From Paulownia fortunei (taxonomy: Eukaryota > Streptophyta > Magnoliopsida > Lamiales > Paulowniaceae), in assembly GCA_019321725.1 (NCBI GenBank), contig CM033115.1, forward strand, positions 6,396,673-6,460,672: a DNA stretch of 64,000 nucleotides, given 5' to 3'. The notes beneath the pieces were generated by a model that searched no databases, was not told the origin of the DNA, and saw only the letters and a program-made list of their open reading frames with translations. Position numbers and translations under genes: made by a program. Of this stretch, positions 45,668 to 56,695 are shown one piece after another; the stretch's first letter is position 1; each line of letters opens with the position of its first letter.

Positions 45668-46778
45668 ATTAATTTCGTGTGACTTAATTGCTAGATTGAT
45701 TGGCATTACTTGTACAAAATAGTAAGTTTATTTCATTAAATCTTTTAATAAGGTAAGTCATGTTTTTCATGTTTATTTAAAATTTTAATACAAATCTAAC
45801 TCTTGTAAATTATTTTTTTATAGGAATAAAACTTTTTGTATTTATTATATTGGAAAGGATTTATTAGAGATAGGTATGAGAAATTTATGGAAATAAATAC
45901 TCAAAATATCTCTAAATAAATTCTTAACCCATTGAAAGAAAGATTTGATCTCTTCAACCCCGCCATATTCGGATTTGAGTTTTAAGGGAGTTTTCAAATT
46001 ACAATCCAAGACTTTCCTACTACATTATGGATTCAAATTCTAGTTGGATTGGTGTAGGAAATTTAGTTGTAATTGGAATCTATTATTTGGTGATAAATAT
46101 AGAAAGATTTGTTTGAAAAGTCTTTGAATTAGATTAGATAACTTGTATGTAATAGATTATGAATCAACTAAGGTAGTTTGGGTATTTAAACATAAACTCA
46201 TATTAGTTTGTGTTGCTGATTTACACGAAGAAATCCAGAGATTAAAAGGTAGCCTATTCCACTCCAGTGTTTATACGATTGATAATAAAAGCTTGAGTTT
46301 CAAGTCAGCACTGAAGATTTATATATGTTTTAGATTATATCGGAATATCGTATTGAACATCCTTCGAAAGAAGGGGGTGAGTTTTTTGAGAGAGATTGCT
46401 TTGTTGTTTGAGAGCGGTCAAGTATTGAAGGGAGTTCAATGAGACATATTCAAATCAATGGGATCTCGTAAACAATTCTACCAGTGGAGTAATACAAGAA
46501 CGGCATCAAAATAAAAAAGGAGTCTTTGATTTTTTTGTTAAGTCCAATTATTGTATTGTTTAATTTCTTTATTGATAGTGGATTATTTTCTCTACGAATG
46601 TGGCATCGATGAGTAGGATATTTAATATTCGAATCTCATTAAAATTGTTTGTGTCAATTTTAATTTTCGCTGTGCATTTCGTTCCATATTCTAATATTTG
46701 TTCCAATATTAATTAAAACATAACAAATCTGGTAAATTGATTAACTTGATTAATTAAACACAACAACAGATTCTAACA
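45668..46778 (+). repeat. S1 5' LTR
   Basis: Matches 54497-55608 throughout ('gtgacttaattgct', 'ggaaaggatttatta', 'aggtagtttgggtatttaaa'). The first bases are changed (ATTAA for TGTTAA). It ends TTCTAACA. Open frames inside it (e.g. 46143-46442) are not preserved in the other LTR. Confidence 0.9.
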
Positions 46779-46780
46779 AG

Positions 46781-46796
46781 TGGCATCAAAAACAGG
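46781..46796 (+). other. S1 primer binding site
   Basis: TGGCATCAAAAACAGG resembles TGGTATCAGAGCAGG, complementary to initiator tRNA-Met. Confidence 0.75.
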
Positions 46797-46852
46797 CACT
46801 AGATATACTTAGTGAGATTTTGGATTAATTTATTTTTGCTTCAAGCGCATAT

Positions 46853-48110
46853 ATGAATATCCTACGTGAAGGAGGTTCGGTTACACGTTCACCATTATTG
46901 GAAGGTTCCAACTACTCGTACTGGAAGACTAGGATGAGATCCTTCATCAAATCAATTCATGAGAAAGCATGAAAATCTGTTGTTTTTGGTTGGAAACATC
47001 CAGTCATGGAGAATGAGAAAAAGGAGGTCGTTCTCAAACCCGAAGATTTGTAGACAGCATCTGACAATGAACTTGTAAGCAACAATTCCAAGGCACTGAA
47101 TACTATCTTTAGCGTTGTTGACTCCAAGCAATTCAGGCTAATTGTAACTTGTAAAATCGCCAAAGAAGCATAAGATATACTTACAGTAGTCTATAAAGGT
47201 ACTGCCTCTATTAGACTTCCAAAGGTACAAATGTTGGCTTCTCGATTTGAGGACCTCAGAATGTTGGACAATAAGACCATAGATAATTTCCATGTCAAAC
47301 TTTGTAATATTGCGAATGAGGCTCATACCTTGGGGGAAGAATATACGAATATAAAGTTGGTAAGAAAGACGTTGAGATCCCTACCTAAAAGGTTTTCTCA
47401 CAATGTAATAGCCATTGAAGAGGCCAAAGATGTTACCAAAATGCATCGGGATGAATTGATGGGCTCGCTGCAGACTTTTGAGATGAATCTCAAGCAAAGC
47501 AGAAGATCAAAAAAACAAAAGGATTGCATTGCAAGCTGAAGTACAACAATCAGATGATGATGTTTAATCTAATGTTCCTAATATGACTGATCAGATGGTT
47601 CTACTTACCAAAAACTTTGGAAAGTTTTTTAAAATGATGAATTTAAAGAAATCCAAAGCATGTAAAAGTTTTAATATTTCTAAAAATAAAAGTGCTACTA
47701 ATCTTTCTTCTCCTTCTAATGACAGGAAAGATAAGTGCATTCAATATAGAGAATGTGAAGGTTACGAGCATATCCAATCTGAATGTGCAAACACACTCAA
47801 GAAGAAGGAAAGTTCACTCAAAATTACATAGAGTGATGCTGAATCAGAAGACACTTAGGAGGAGGAGGAGGATGTTTTAAGCAATCATGTGGCCTTGAGT
47901 TCTACCACAAAGCAGGACATCATTGTTCCATTTGGAAATTGTTATGTCATAAGTCATGTTGGAACACAAGTTGGAACATCATATATTTTTTATGCCTGTA
48001 CTGAGACTGAATCAAAAGGTAAAGAAAAGGTTGTTCAAAGTTTTTCTACTGATGATGTTTCTTAGTTCAATAACGACGAAGATGAGCCAAGTGATGAGGA
48101 CATTCAAGTG
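46853..48110 (+). pseudogene. S1 Gag
   Basis: ATG 46853 starts MNILREGGSVTRSPLLEGSN, then YSYWKTRMRSFIKSI, typical of SIRE Gag (UBN2/DUF4219 type). The frame breaks at about 46971, then resumes; 47231-47539 reads LASRFEDLRMLDNKTIDNFH, RKTLRSLPKRFSHNVIAIEE and ELMGSLQTFEMNLKQ. 47583-47831 has the zinc knuckle YRECEGYEHIQSEC with its first Cys replaced by Tyr. Then acidic, low-complexity sequence. Gag would form the particle and bind RNA. Several stops; not functional. Confidence 0.88.
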
Positions 48111-48399
48111 ATGTACAAACTGATGTACCAAAAATTAGCTTGAAGTCTGTAAGACAAACAAGTCATTAGATGAACAAGTTGTTGAGCTCACATGTTAGAA
48201 AGCTGAGTCATAATATGAGTTAGACAAGTTCAAACTTTAGATTGTTGGAAAAGATAAGTTGCTCAATGATACTCCTGTTGAGCTGGAAAGCGCCAAAGCC
48301 TCGTTGTCTAGAATGAATATAGGTAAAGCCAAACTTAATGAGATTCTTTCTACTGGACAAATTAGAGAAAATCGTCAAGGTATCAGTTATATTGATGAG

Positions 48400-49008
48400 T
48401 GTTCAAACACAAACAAGGATCTTAAATAAAAGATTGGATTTGTGAAAAGAACTAAAGCAAAACCCTCAATCTTTGATTCTAGTAAGAAAAAAGTTTTTCA
48501 AAAGTCTCAGCCAAAAAGGTTTGTACCAATCTATCATTATTGCCAAATTCTTGGTCATATATGTCCTAAGTATTTCAAATTGAAAAATGACTGGTGAAAT
48601 GAAAAGCATGTTAGAACATCATTTTCTGAAAAGTTTGAACATGGGCCAAAATCTATTCCAAAACGTACACCAAAGTTTAAGATTGATATGAGAGATAATT
48701 TTTCATGAAGAATTTCGGTAAGAAATTCTTATCTTAGGTGTAATGTTGCTAACACATCCTTGAAAGTTTCAACTTGTGATTTTTGGTATTTTGATAGTGG
48801 TTGTTCTAGGCACATGACTAGGACTAAACACAACCTTTCAAACTTTCAAAGTATTAACGAAGGTAATGTGACTTTATGTAATGGTGTGCATGGACAAATT
48901 TTTGGTAAAGGGACTTTAGATGTTAAAGGTTTACCTAGGCTAAAGAATGTATTGTTAATTGAAGGACTTAAGACCAACTTGATTAGTATTAGTCAATTAT
49001 GTGATTAA
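48400..49008 (+). pseudogene. S1 second zinc-knuckle region and aspartic protease
   Basis: A second knuckle-like segment near 48530-48580 reads YHYCQILGHICPKYF, with part of the Cys lost. The frame 48760-49008 (82 codons) is protease: FWYFDSGCSRHMT with the catalytic DSG, NVTLCNGVHGQIFGKGTL, LKNVLLIEGLKTNLISISQL. The active-site triad is intact in this stretch, though upstream sequence is frame-shifted. The protease would process the Gag-Pol polyprotein. Confidence 0.88.
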
Positions 49009-50165
49009 AATTTATTTGTTCATTTTACAAAAAAATTGTGTCAAGTTTTTGATGATACTAACAATTATGTTTTGACATGAAAGAGGTCTTCTGATAACTA
49101 CTACACATTAGAACATTAGATGTCCTGTTGGAACATTACACAGGATGAGACTGAAATTTGGTACCAAAAACTTGGACACTTAAATTATAAGAGTCTGAAT
49201 AAACTTGTTAATGTAGGTGCAGTTCTGGGGGTGCCAAAATTGACTAAGAAGAAGGGTGGTGTTTGTGGTCCTTGCCAACTGGGCAAACAGAAATGGGAGT
49301 CCCATCCCATGTTCCAACATGTAGGTACTACATGGAATCTGTAACTTCTGCACATAGTTCTGATGGATCCTATGCAGTTTTAAAGCCTTGGTGGTAAGAA
49401 ATACGTCTTTATTTATGTAGATGATTTTTCTAGGTATACTTGGGTTGACTTTTTAAGAGAAAAATCCAATACTTTTCATGTCTTTAAGAAATTCTATGCT
49501 AGATTAAAAATTTAGAAAAATAGTGAAATTGCTCAAATTGTTAGTATTAGAAGTGACAATGGGAAAGAATTTGAAAACACTATTTTTGCTGATTACTATG
49601 ATAAGTATGGTATAACTTATAAGTTTTCAGTCTCCAAGACTCCTCAACAGAATGGTGTGTGGTTGAAAGGAAGAATAAAACTTTGTAAAAAATAGCTCAA
49701 GCAATGCTCAGCTCTAAAAAGTTGACTCAGTGGGCTAAAGTTATTAGCACTACTTGTTACATATCTAACAAAGTTCACTTTAGACATTGTACTAGTAAGA
49801 CTCCTTATGAACTCTAGAAAGTTAAGAAACCAAATCTCAAATATTTTTATATGTTTGGTGTTAAGTGTTTTATACTTAATGACTGTGAACATTTGGGTAA
49901 ATTCGATGCCAAAAGTGATGAGGGAGTTTTCATAAGATAGTCTACTAACAATAGAGTCTATCGTGTGTTGAACATGAGAACTCAAACGGTTATGGAGTCC
50001 TGTAATGTGGTTATTAATGACTTTTATGATTTTGCAAAAATTTTCAAGAAAGAGAAAATTGACAGTCTGATTGAGAAAGCAGATAAATTACTAACTCTAC
50101 AAAGACAAAAGAATAGATTGTTCATTCTGATATTCCACCCATTATTCCAGATCCTGTTATAAAAA
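49009..50165 (+). pseudogene. S1 integrase
   Basis: The frame 49120-49344 carries the N-terminal HHCC zinc domain: IWYQKLGHLNYKSL with the two His positions, then VCGPCQLGKQ. The core follows across stops: MDPMQF (first catalytic Asp, about 49362), KKYVFIYVDDFSRYTWVDFL, RSDNGKEFEN (second Asp, about 49555) and TPQQNGV. There a 2-bp duplication near 49655 shifts the frame, so the third catalytic residue, Glu in VVERKN, is read out of frame. Later pieces include NMRTQTVMESCNVVINDF near 49970. Integrase would insert element cDNA. Dead. Confidence 0.88.
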
Positions 50166-51228
50166 CAGATGAAATAGATAGTTCTGATGAGATAGATTCA
50201 CCCAAGAGAGATCTGTCTGCCAGAATTCAAAAAGATCATCCATCAAATCAGGTAATTGGCACCCTCACTGATGGGATGAGAACAAGGCAAAAGTCTAAAC
50301 TCAATTATAGAGACATGGTAAGGTACGCATTCTACGCTTTCTCTATTGAACCAAAAAATGTCAATGAAGCCTTGAAATATGAATTTTAGGTCAATGTTAT
50401 GCAAAAAAAGTTAGGTCAATTTATTATAAATGATGTATGCAATCTAGTTCCTAGGCCTAAATAATCTAATGTAATAGGTTCCAAATAGATATTTAAGAAT
50501 AAAACTGATGAATTTGAGAATATTACAAGGAACAAAGCTAGGTTGACTGCACAAGGTTTCATATAAATTAAGGGAACATTTGTTATAACATCACTGTACA
50601 AAAACATGATTGGAAGTCTTTTATATCTTACTGCTTCTAGACCTGATATTTACTTTAGTGTAGGTGTTTATGCCAGCTACCAATCTGATTCTAATAAGTC
50701 ACATCTAAAGGTCATCAAACAGATCATTAAATATCTAAAAGGGACTCTTGACTATGTCATTTGGTATTCTAAGAATAGTAATCTAAATCTTGCAGGTTAT
50801 TATGATGCTAACTGGGCTGGTGATATGGATGATAGGAAAAACACATCAAGTGGTTGTATCTTTCTTGGTAATAATCTCATATCTTGATTATATGTACTGC
50901 TGAATCTAAGTATATTGCATGTAGGAAATGTTGTTCACAACTTTTGTGGATGAAGCAAATGCTTGCTGACTATGAAATTGTGTAAAATTCAGTAAATGTG
51001 TTTTGTGATAACCTAAGTGCTATAAACATTTTTAAAAATCCAGTTCAACACTTTAGGATAAAACACATCGACATACATCATTACTTTAGTAGAGAGTTAG
51101 TAGAGAGTGGAATTATGATAATAGATCATGCAACAATTGAAAATCAATTGGCTGACATATTTACCAAAGCCATTGATGCACAGAGATTCACTGTATTAAG
51201 AAAATCCTTGGGTGTTTCCATTCTGTGA
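50166..51228 (+). pseudogene. S1 reverse transcriptase remnant and RNase H
   Basis: 50200-50580 has the approach to RT (QVIGTLTDGMRTRQKSKLNY, then KARLTAQGF). It then jumps at about 50575-50595 to the RT C-terminus, MIGSLLYLTASRPDIYFSVG (frame 50606-50887), IKYLKGTLDYVIWYS, GYYDANWAGDMDDRKNTSSG. The whole RT palm, with the YVDD active site, is missing. RNase H is mostly present: AESKYIAC-like segment, CDNLSAINI with the catalytic Asp (50998-51030), RIKHIDIHHYFSRELVE and ENQLADIFTKAID before a stop at 51226. Confidence 0.9.
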
Positions 51229-52160
51229 AGTCATGTTCAGTTGTCCATTGGAACACCATAATGAACATTATCGCATATAGATTATGTTCCAGCACTCTAT
51301 TAAGACATAGCTGATAGGACATGTTTTTATTCACTGATCATTCATTTCATGTTAGGACTTACATTAGGCATACTGCATTAGAAGTCTAGGATGATCAGAT
51401 TTCAAAATTTCTAAATTTCATAATCTCAATTTTAAATAATAGCTTTGACTATTTTAACCTTGAACTTGAGTAAACTTCAGAAAAAATCCATGATTAATTG
51501 TGATTGAATTTTCTAAAATTGAGAACTTGGAGCCTTTGATAGAAAAAACTACCTATTCTTAGGAGTTAAAGCTACTCATAAGTAATCTGGAACTAGGTAT
51601 CATCAGTATGTAGAGGCCAATCTACAGTGAGAAAAAACTACCCTAAATCTTAGAGTGAAAGCTATTGACTTGTTAAATCCTTGTTCTTAATAAAAAAAAT
51701 TGATGGTTCATAATTTTTGTTCTTAATTGAACTTATTTCTATGTGAAAAATAAATGTGGAATGAAAATCTGAAGGAATTCTTAGTGTATTGCCAAAATCG
51801 ATCAAATGTTGAATTTCTCAATTGATGTTTTGAAATTATGGGATTTGAAATCTAAATAGTACCATATTTATTTTAGCGTGTTTCAATTTCTGATTTGCAT
51901 GGGATGGAATGAATAATAGGCATATTTTTAATATTTTATTTTAATTTTCTCGTGCATCAATAAATGTATAAATGTGGAAGTTACTTTGATTATTAGTTGG
52001 TACAAATTTAGCTTATCTAAATTTCTATTTTTAGACTCATTGCACAAGTGAAAAACGTGTGATTAGAAGAGGAAGAGTACTCCAAGAGATGAGAGTCATA
52101 TTTGAAAGAAATTGTTGCACTTAAAGGACTCTTTCTTTTTTGGTGGGAAATTCATTTTCA
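51229..52160 (+). other. S1 spacer between pol and the 3' ORF
   Basis: About 0.9 kb, no coding domain. It contains a repeated word pattern: 'gaaaaaactaccta' at 51543 and 'gaaaaaactaccct' at 51631, each followed within about 15-20 bp by 'gag(t)...aaagcta', about 90 bp apart; this is a two-unit degenerate tandem repeat. Confidence 0.55.
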
Positions 52161-52166
52161 CCTAGA

Positions 52167-52293
52167 GTATAAAAAGGGTTTTAACCTACATATGTTCTAT
52201 CACAAGTAAACCCTAAATTTACAGTCATAAAAATTTCCTCAACCACTTTCTTTTCTCTTCCACTATTTCTCTTGTTCTTGCTGCAATTCTAAC
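52167..52293 (+). promoter_or_regulatory. Possible internal promoter of S1 3' ORF
   Basis: GTATAAAAAGG (52167-52177) is a good plant TATA box. About 115 bp downstream lies ATG 52294. The last 60 bp before the ATG are CT-rich (CTTTCTTTTCTCTTCC), as in plant 5' leaders. It could drive a separate short mRNA for the 3' ORF. Confidence 0.45.
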
Positions 52294-54150
52294 ATGGAAG
52301 GTTCCCAAGATGAGACTACAGCCCAAATAAAGCAAAGATTTCTTATAGAGAAAAGAAAACAGCAACATCACCAAAAAATCCTCTAGAACCAAAAGTTGAT
52401 GTTGTGTATTTGGCGTTTGAATACCCACTATTAGAAATTGCCTCTACAACCTACACTGATAGACCAACTGCTGAAAGAGAGCAAGACACTGTACCTACTC
52501 TAGTTAGGTCTTCCTTCCACACGCTAGCAACATCTCTGGCTGACACAACTAAAGTTGCTTGAACCTTGGTGGATTTTCAACAAAGGCAAGGTACTCCTCT
52601 TGTTCAAGAAGAAGTTAACCCTATTCCTAATTCAGTCCCACAATAATTTGCTTACTAGTTAATATCCTCTGATTCTGTGGAAGTCACAATACAACAAGGT
52701 AGCACTAATGGTGCTCTTGTTCGCAGTCCTATTTGAATACGAGGTAGAATATCACATATTCTAGTAGCTTCTGGATATGATCCAGACTATCACCCAGTAG
52801 TTCAAAAGGTAATATTCCTGTCTCTATTTCTTATAATTCTTCTAGAGAATCTACTCAATGAGCTAAAATGGATGTTGAGGATGAGAGACTAGAGGTAAGT
52901 AAAGTTATATCTTATAGGTTTTACACATAATTTGCTAAGGAAATATAGGAGTTTATTTCTAATAGAAAAGTATGGTCTGAAAGGTCTATGAGGATGAGTG
53001 ACTTTGAGGATAGAGGTTTGGATTTGGTGTTGATTGATAGGCAATTAATTAGTATAATTAAGGATATAAAGCCTTATGTGACTGAGGTTGTTAAAGAATT
53101 TTACTGTAATTTGCATACTGATATCATCAACGCTGATTTAGCAAAGTTTGGTCAGATTTATGTTAGGGGAAAGATCTATTTCTTTTCAGCCCAAATGGTG
53201 AATGATTATTTAGGTACCCCACAAGTTGAGTTTGCTAAGATGCCAACAAATTTTGATGTGATAATTAGGGAGTTGATTGGAAGAAATCTGAATGCATGGT
53301 CTAAAAACTCTACCACTTTCCCTACTGTACAATTGACTCTTAAATATGCTATTTTTCATAAAGTATCAGTGAACAAATGGACCCCCATAGATAATCACAC
53401 TATGATTGATAGGGATTAAGTTGTATTACTTTACTGCATCAAGACTAGGCATCCTTTTGATCTAGGTAAGCATATCATGAGGACTATAGCTAAACATGCT
53501 GAGATGAAAACTAATTCTGGTTATTTGTCATTTTCTTCTTTGATTTACAATGTGTTGGTTTCTCAAGGTTTTAAGAAGCTTATGACTAAATAATTTGAAT
53601 GTCCAAAGGTTGATTACTTTGTTTCCACTAAGCTTGGTAAGTTTAAGGGTCATTTGGATTATTTGCCCACTCTTGTTCCATTTTTTGTTGGGACACAACC
53701 TGGAACATCTGTTGCTCCATCATCTTCTGATGATGCTCTTAGTTATTTAGACAGACAACTACTTGCAACTAGGCAACTAATTCGAAAAGGGCAGGCCAAG
53801 AAACAAGAAGTTCTTTATTTTATACTCTATAAGCTGTTGTTACTGAAAAAATTTCTCTGGATAGGTCAGATTCTGCTACTCATGCTTTTGGGGCTCCTTT
53901 GGCATTTTTAAGCAAAAAGGGAGAGTCAGTTGCAAGAGCAGAGACTGCAGAAGTTGGCACTTCCGGTGCAGGTGCAGGGGGAGTTGATTTAGGAGAGTTC
54001 AAGCTGACACTGGAGTTGCAGCTGCTGCAGAGATTGGAGGAGAAACAATGGATGTTGATACTCACTAGGCTAGTGAAGGAGATGTTGAAACCTGATGAAG
54101 TTGATAAGGAAGCTTCAATGCTGATCTTGATTGATGACATTTTTATTTGA
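52294..54150 (+). pseudogene. S1 3' ORF: env-position protein with PF20167-like domain
   Basis: ATG 52294 starts MEGSQDETTAQIKQRFLIEK and stops at 52386; frame-shifted pieces follow (TYTDRPTAEREQDTVPTLVR). The frame 52988-53419 (143 codons) matches the putative plant transposon protein domain (PF20167): VKEFYCNL, GQIYVRGKIYFFSAQMVNDY, LKYAIFHKVSVNKWTPIDNH. After a stop it continues with VLLYCIKTRHPFDLGKHIMR and LIYNVLVSQGF to about 53600, then a low-complexity Ala/Gly/Glu tail (53899-54150). Such ORFs sit where an envelope gene would in SIRE-type elements. No transmembrane span or signal peptide is evident, so an envelope function is not supported. Role unknown. Confidence 0.75.
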
Positions 54151-54496
54151 TTCTTTTGATCTGATGATGTGGTTGAAACTATTTTGATATTTTGTTGGTT
54201 TGATATTTTGATGTTTTTGTTTGATTGGTTAGCAGAGGTATTTTGCAATTGAGTTTCTACCTGTAATAGTTGGTAGACTTTGTGTGTTGGTTTTTGATTG
54301 CCCCTGAACAATATTCTACGTGTCTTAGTATTTTGCTTAGTATAATGTTCAATTTCTTGTTCTAACATAAGTTTTGTGGACTTAATTGATTATTTTGTTT
54401 TCGTGATATTTTTTATGGAACATGAATATTTGAACACATTTTTCTAATACTAAGGTAAAATTATTAATTTTGAGAAAAAATGCCAAATGGAAAGAT
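54151..54496 (+). other. S1 3' untranslated region and polypurine tract
   Basis: T-rich sequence ending AAATGGAAAGAT (54485-54496) before the LTR start TGTTAAG; this matches the CCAAAGGGGGAGA-type copia tract in weakened form. Confidence 0.65.
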
Positions 54497-55608
54497 TGTT
54501 AAGTGCGTGACTTAATTGCTATATTGATTGACATTATTTATGCAAAATGATAAATTTGATTCATTAAGTCTTTTAATTAAGGTAAGTCATATTTTCCATA
54601 TTTATCTAGAGTTTTAAAGCAAATATAACTCTTGTAAAATATTTCCTTGTAGGAATAAAATTCTTTGTATTTACCATATTGGAAAGGATTTATTAAAGAT
54701 AGGTTTGAGAAATTTATGGGAATAAATTCTTAAGATATCTCTAAATAAATCCTTGACCAATTGAAAGAGATATTTGATCTTTTCAACTTTGTCATATTTA
54801 GATTTGAGCTTCAAGGGAGTTTTCAAATTACAATCCAAGTCTTTCCTACCACATTATGGATTCGGATTCTAGTAGGATTGGTGTAGGAAATTTAGTTGTA
54901 ACTGAAATCTATTAATGTGTGATAAACACAGAAAAATTTATTTGGAAAGTCTTTGAATTAGATTAGGTAACTTTGTATATAATAGATTAGGAATCAACTA
55001 AGGTAGTTTGGGTATTTAAACACAAACTCACGTTAGCTTGTGTTGTTGATTTACACGAAAAAATCCAGAGATTAAAAGGCAGCCCATTCTACTCCAGTGT
55101 TCATACAATTGATAATCAAAGTTTAAGTTTCAAGTCAGCACTAGAAATTTAAGTTTTTCCCTAACTATGTTAAAACATCGCATTGAACATCCTTCGAGAG
55201 AATGAGGTGAGTTTTCGGAAGAAAGCGTTCTGCTGTTTGACGGCGAACAACATTGAAGGAAGTTCAACGAAGCAAATTCAAGTCGAGGGGATCTCACAAA
55301 TAAGTTTACTAGTGGAGCAATACAATAATGACATCAAAACAAAGAAAGAGTCTTTGGTTTTTTTTATAAGTCTAATTATTGTATTGTGTAATTTCTTTAT
55401 AGATAATGAATTATTTTTTCTCTAGCATGGTATCGAGAAATAGGATATTTGATATTCGATCTTCGTTAAAATTAATTATTGGTGTCAATTTTATTTTTTA
55501 TTGTGCATTTTCTTCTATATTCTAATATTTGTTCACACTTTAATTAGAATATAATGAACCTAGTAACTGATTAACTTGATTAATTAAATACGACAATATA
55601 TTCTAATA
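54497..55608 (+). repeat. S1 3' LTR
   Basis: Starts TGTTAAGTGCGTGAC and ends TTCTAATA; partner of 45668-46778. Substitutions are numerous. Confidence 0.9.
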
Positions 55609-56695
55609 TTTTTTGAAGTTTTTGTTATTTGAATATGCATTTTTGTATTTGTTTTGCAGAAAAGAATTTTGGATCAAAAATAAGAAGTTCTAACAAATTT
55701 TGATGGTGCTAGTCATAATATATATATACATATAAATTCTGAGTGCCTAGACGCTCAGACGACAAAAAGTTGAGCGCCTTTGGCGCTCCAACACGTTCTG
55801 AGCACCTAGGCACTCCAAAAATAGCGTCTATAAAAAGAGTTTTGGGGTGGATTGAAAAAAAAAGATGGGAGAAATAAATTCTACATAGAAATAAAGATTA
55901 TTTTCAAGGAAAAGAAGAAAAGTAAATTTTGGCGAAGAAGATTATTCAACCCGGAAGTGGAATTTCAGCATTTGATTTATCTTTCAAATTAATTTTTCCA
56001 TATTTTCCTTTCTCTGATCATGCTTAAGATTTTATTTAGGATGTTATTTATTTCTAGCGTGAACTAAATTTAATTTTTATGATTATGATAATCTAATTAT
56101 GATGTTTTAAATTTTTCTATCAATATTGGTTGAATATTTATTTTTCTATTTGAATATTCTACATTATTGTTAATACTTCTAATTAATTGTTCACTAATTA
56201 GATGATTTGTTAATCCTAATAAAACCTAAAGAGATTTGTGTGTCTTATTTTATTGTATTGAATATCGTAAATTACAAGTAAGATAAGACTGCATTTGCTT
56301 ATTTGTGTAATTACTATATGAGATTCATAAAATTCAACGAATTATGAATTATTGTAAATTCACATAAAATTATAGTGGATTAGTAATTAAAAATATTTTC
56401 ATTAGATTTTGGGATAGGCTAATGGAGAATTTATAGATTCACGACTATCAACTAGAGAAATAAATTTAGACTAAGGAGATATAAAATTTTATTCACAATA
56501 ATTGTTTTGTTTTGTTTTGTATTTTTTTTGTTTTTTTTTTGAGAAATCAATTCAACTTTGAGTTTATTCAAATAAAATTAGGGTTAATAAAATTTTGATA
56601 GTTAATAACGATCAATCCTCATATGAATAATACTCTACTCATCTGTTTATTATTTGTTATCAATAACATGTATTTATGTTCACAAAATTCGCGAA
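55609..56695 (+). mobile_element. G5 gypsy LTR, main part
   Basis: Continues the LTR begun at 45644. It has a TTTTGCAG word, then a GC-rich island (55740-55828: GAGCGCC, GGCGCTC and CCTAGGCACTC words). The downstream order parallels the G3 LTR: 'catgaactaatttatt', 'gatgttttgaat', 'ggataggctaatgg', 'tcaaataaaattagggttaa'. It ends near GTTCACAAAATTCGCG. No internal region follows, so it is probably a solo LTR; flanking duplications could not be found. Confidence 0.7.

Larger units (their letters stand above)
45668..55608 (+). mobile_element. S1: SIRE-like copia element with 3' ORF and RT deletion
   Basis: LTRs 45668-46778 and 54497-55608 (about 1.1 kb each). Primer site at 46781. Coding order: Gag, protease, integrase, RT, RNase H (copia order), then an additional 3' ORF and a polypurine tract. 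The 1.1 kb LTR, Gag type and extra 3' ORF are SIRE/Maximus features. All frames are broken and the RT palm is deleted. A possible duplication ttttt at 45663-45667 and 55609-55613 fits but is low-complexity. Inserted in solo LTR G5. Confidence 0.9.

Noticed and set aside
46143..46442. 99-codon ORF in S1 5' LTR
   Set aside because: The other LTR does not keep the frame, so it is not under coding constraint.
53880..54368. 162-codon minus-strand ORF
   Set aside because: Antisense shadow of the low-complexity end of the S1 3' ORF; Ser/Asn/Gln-rich by composition, no domain.
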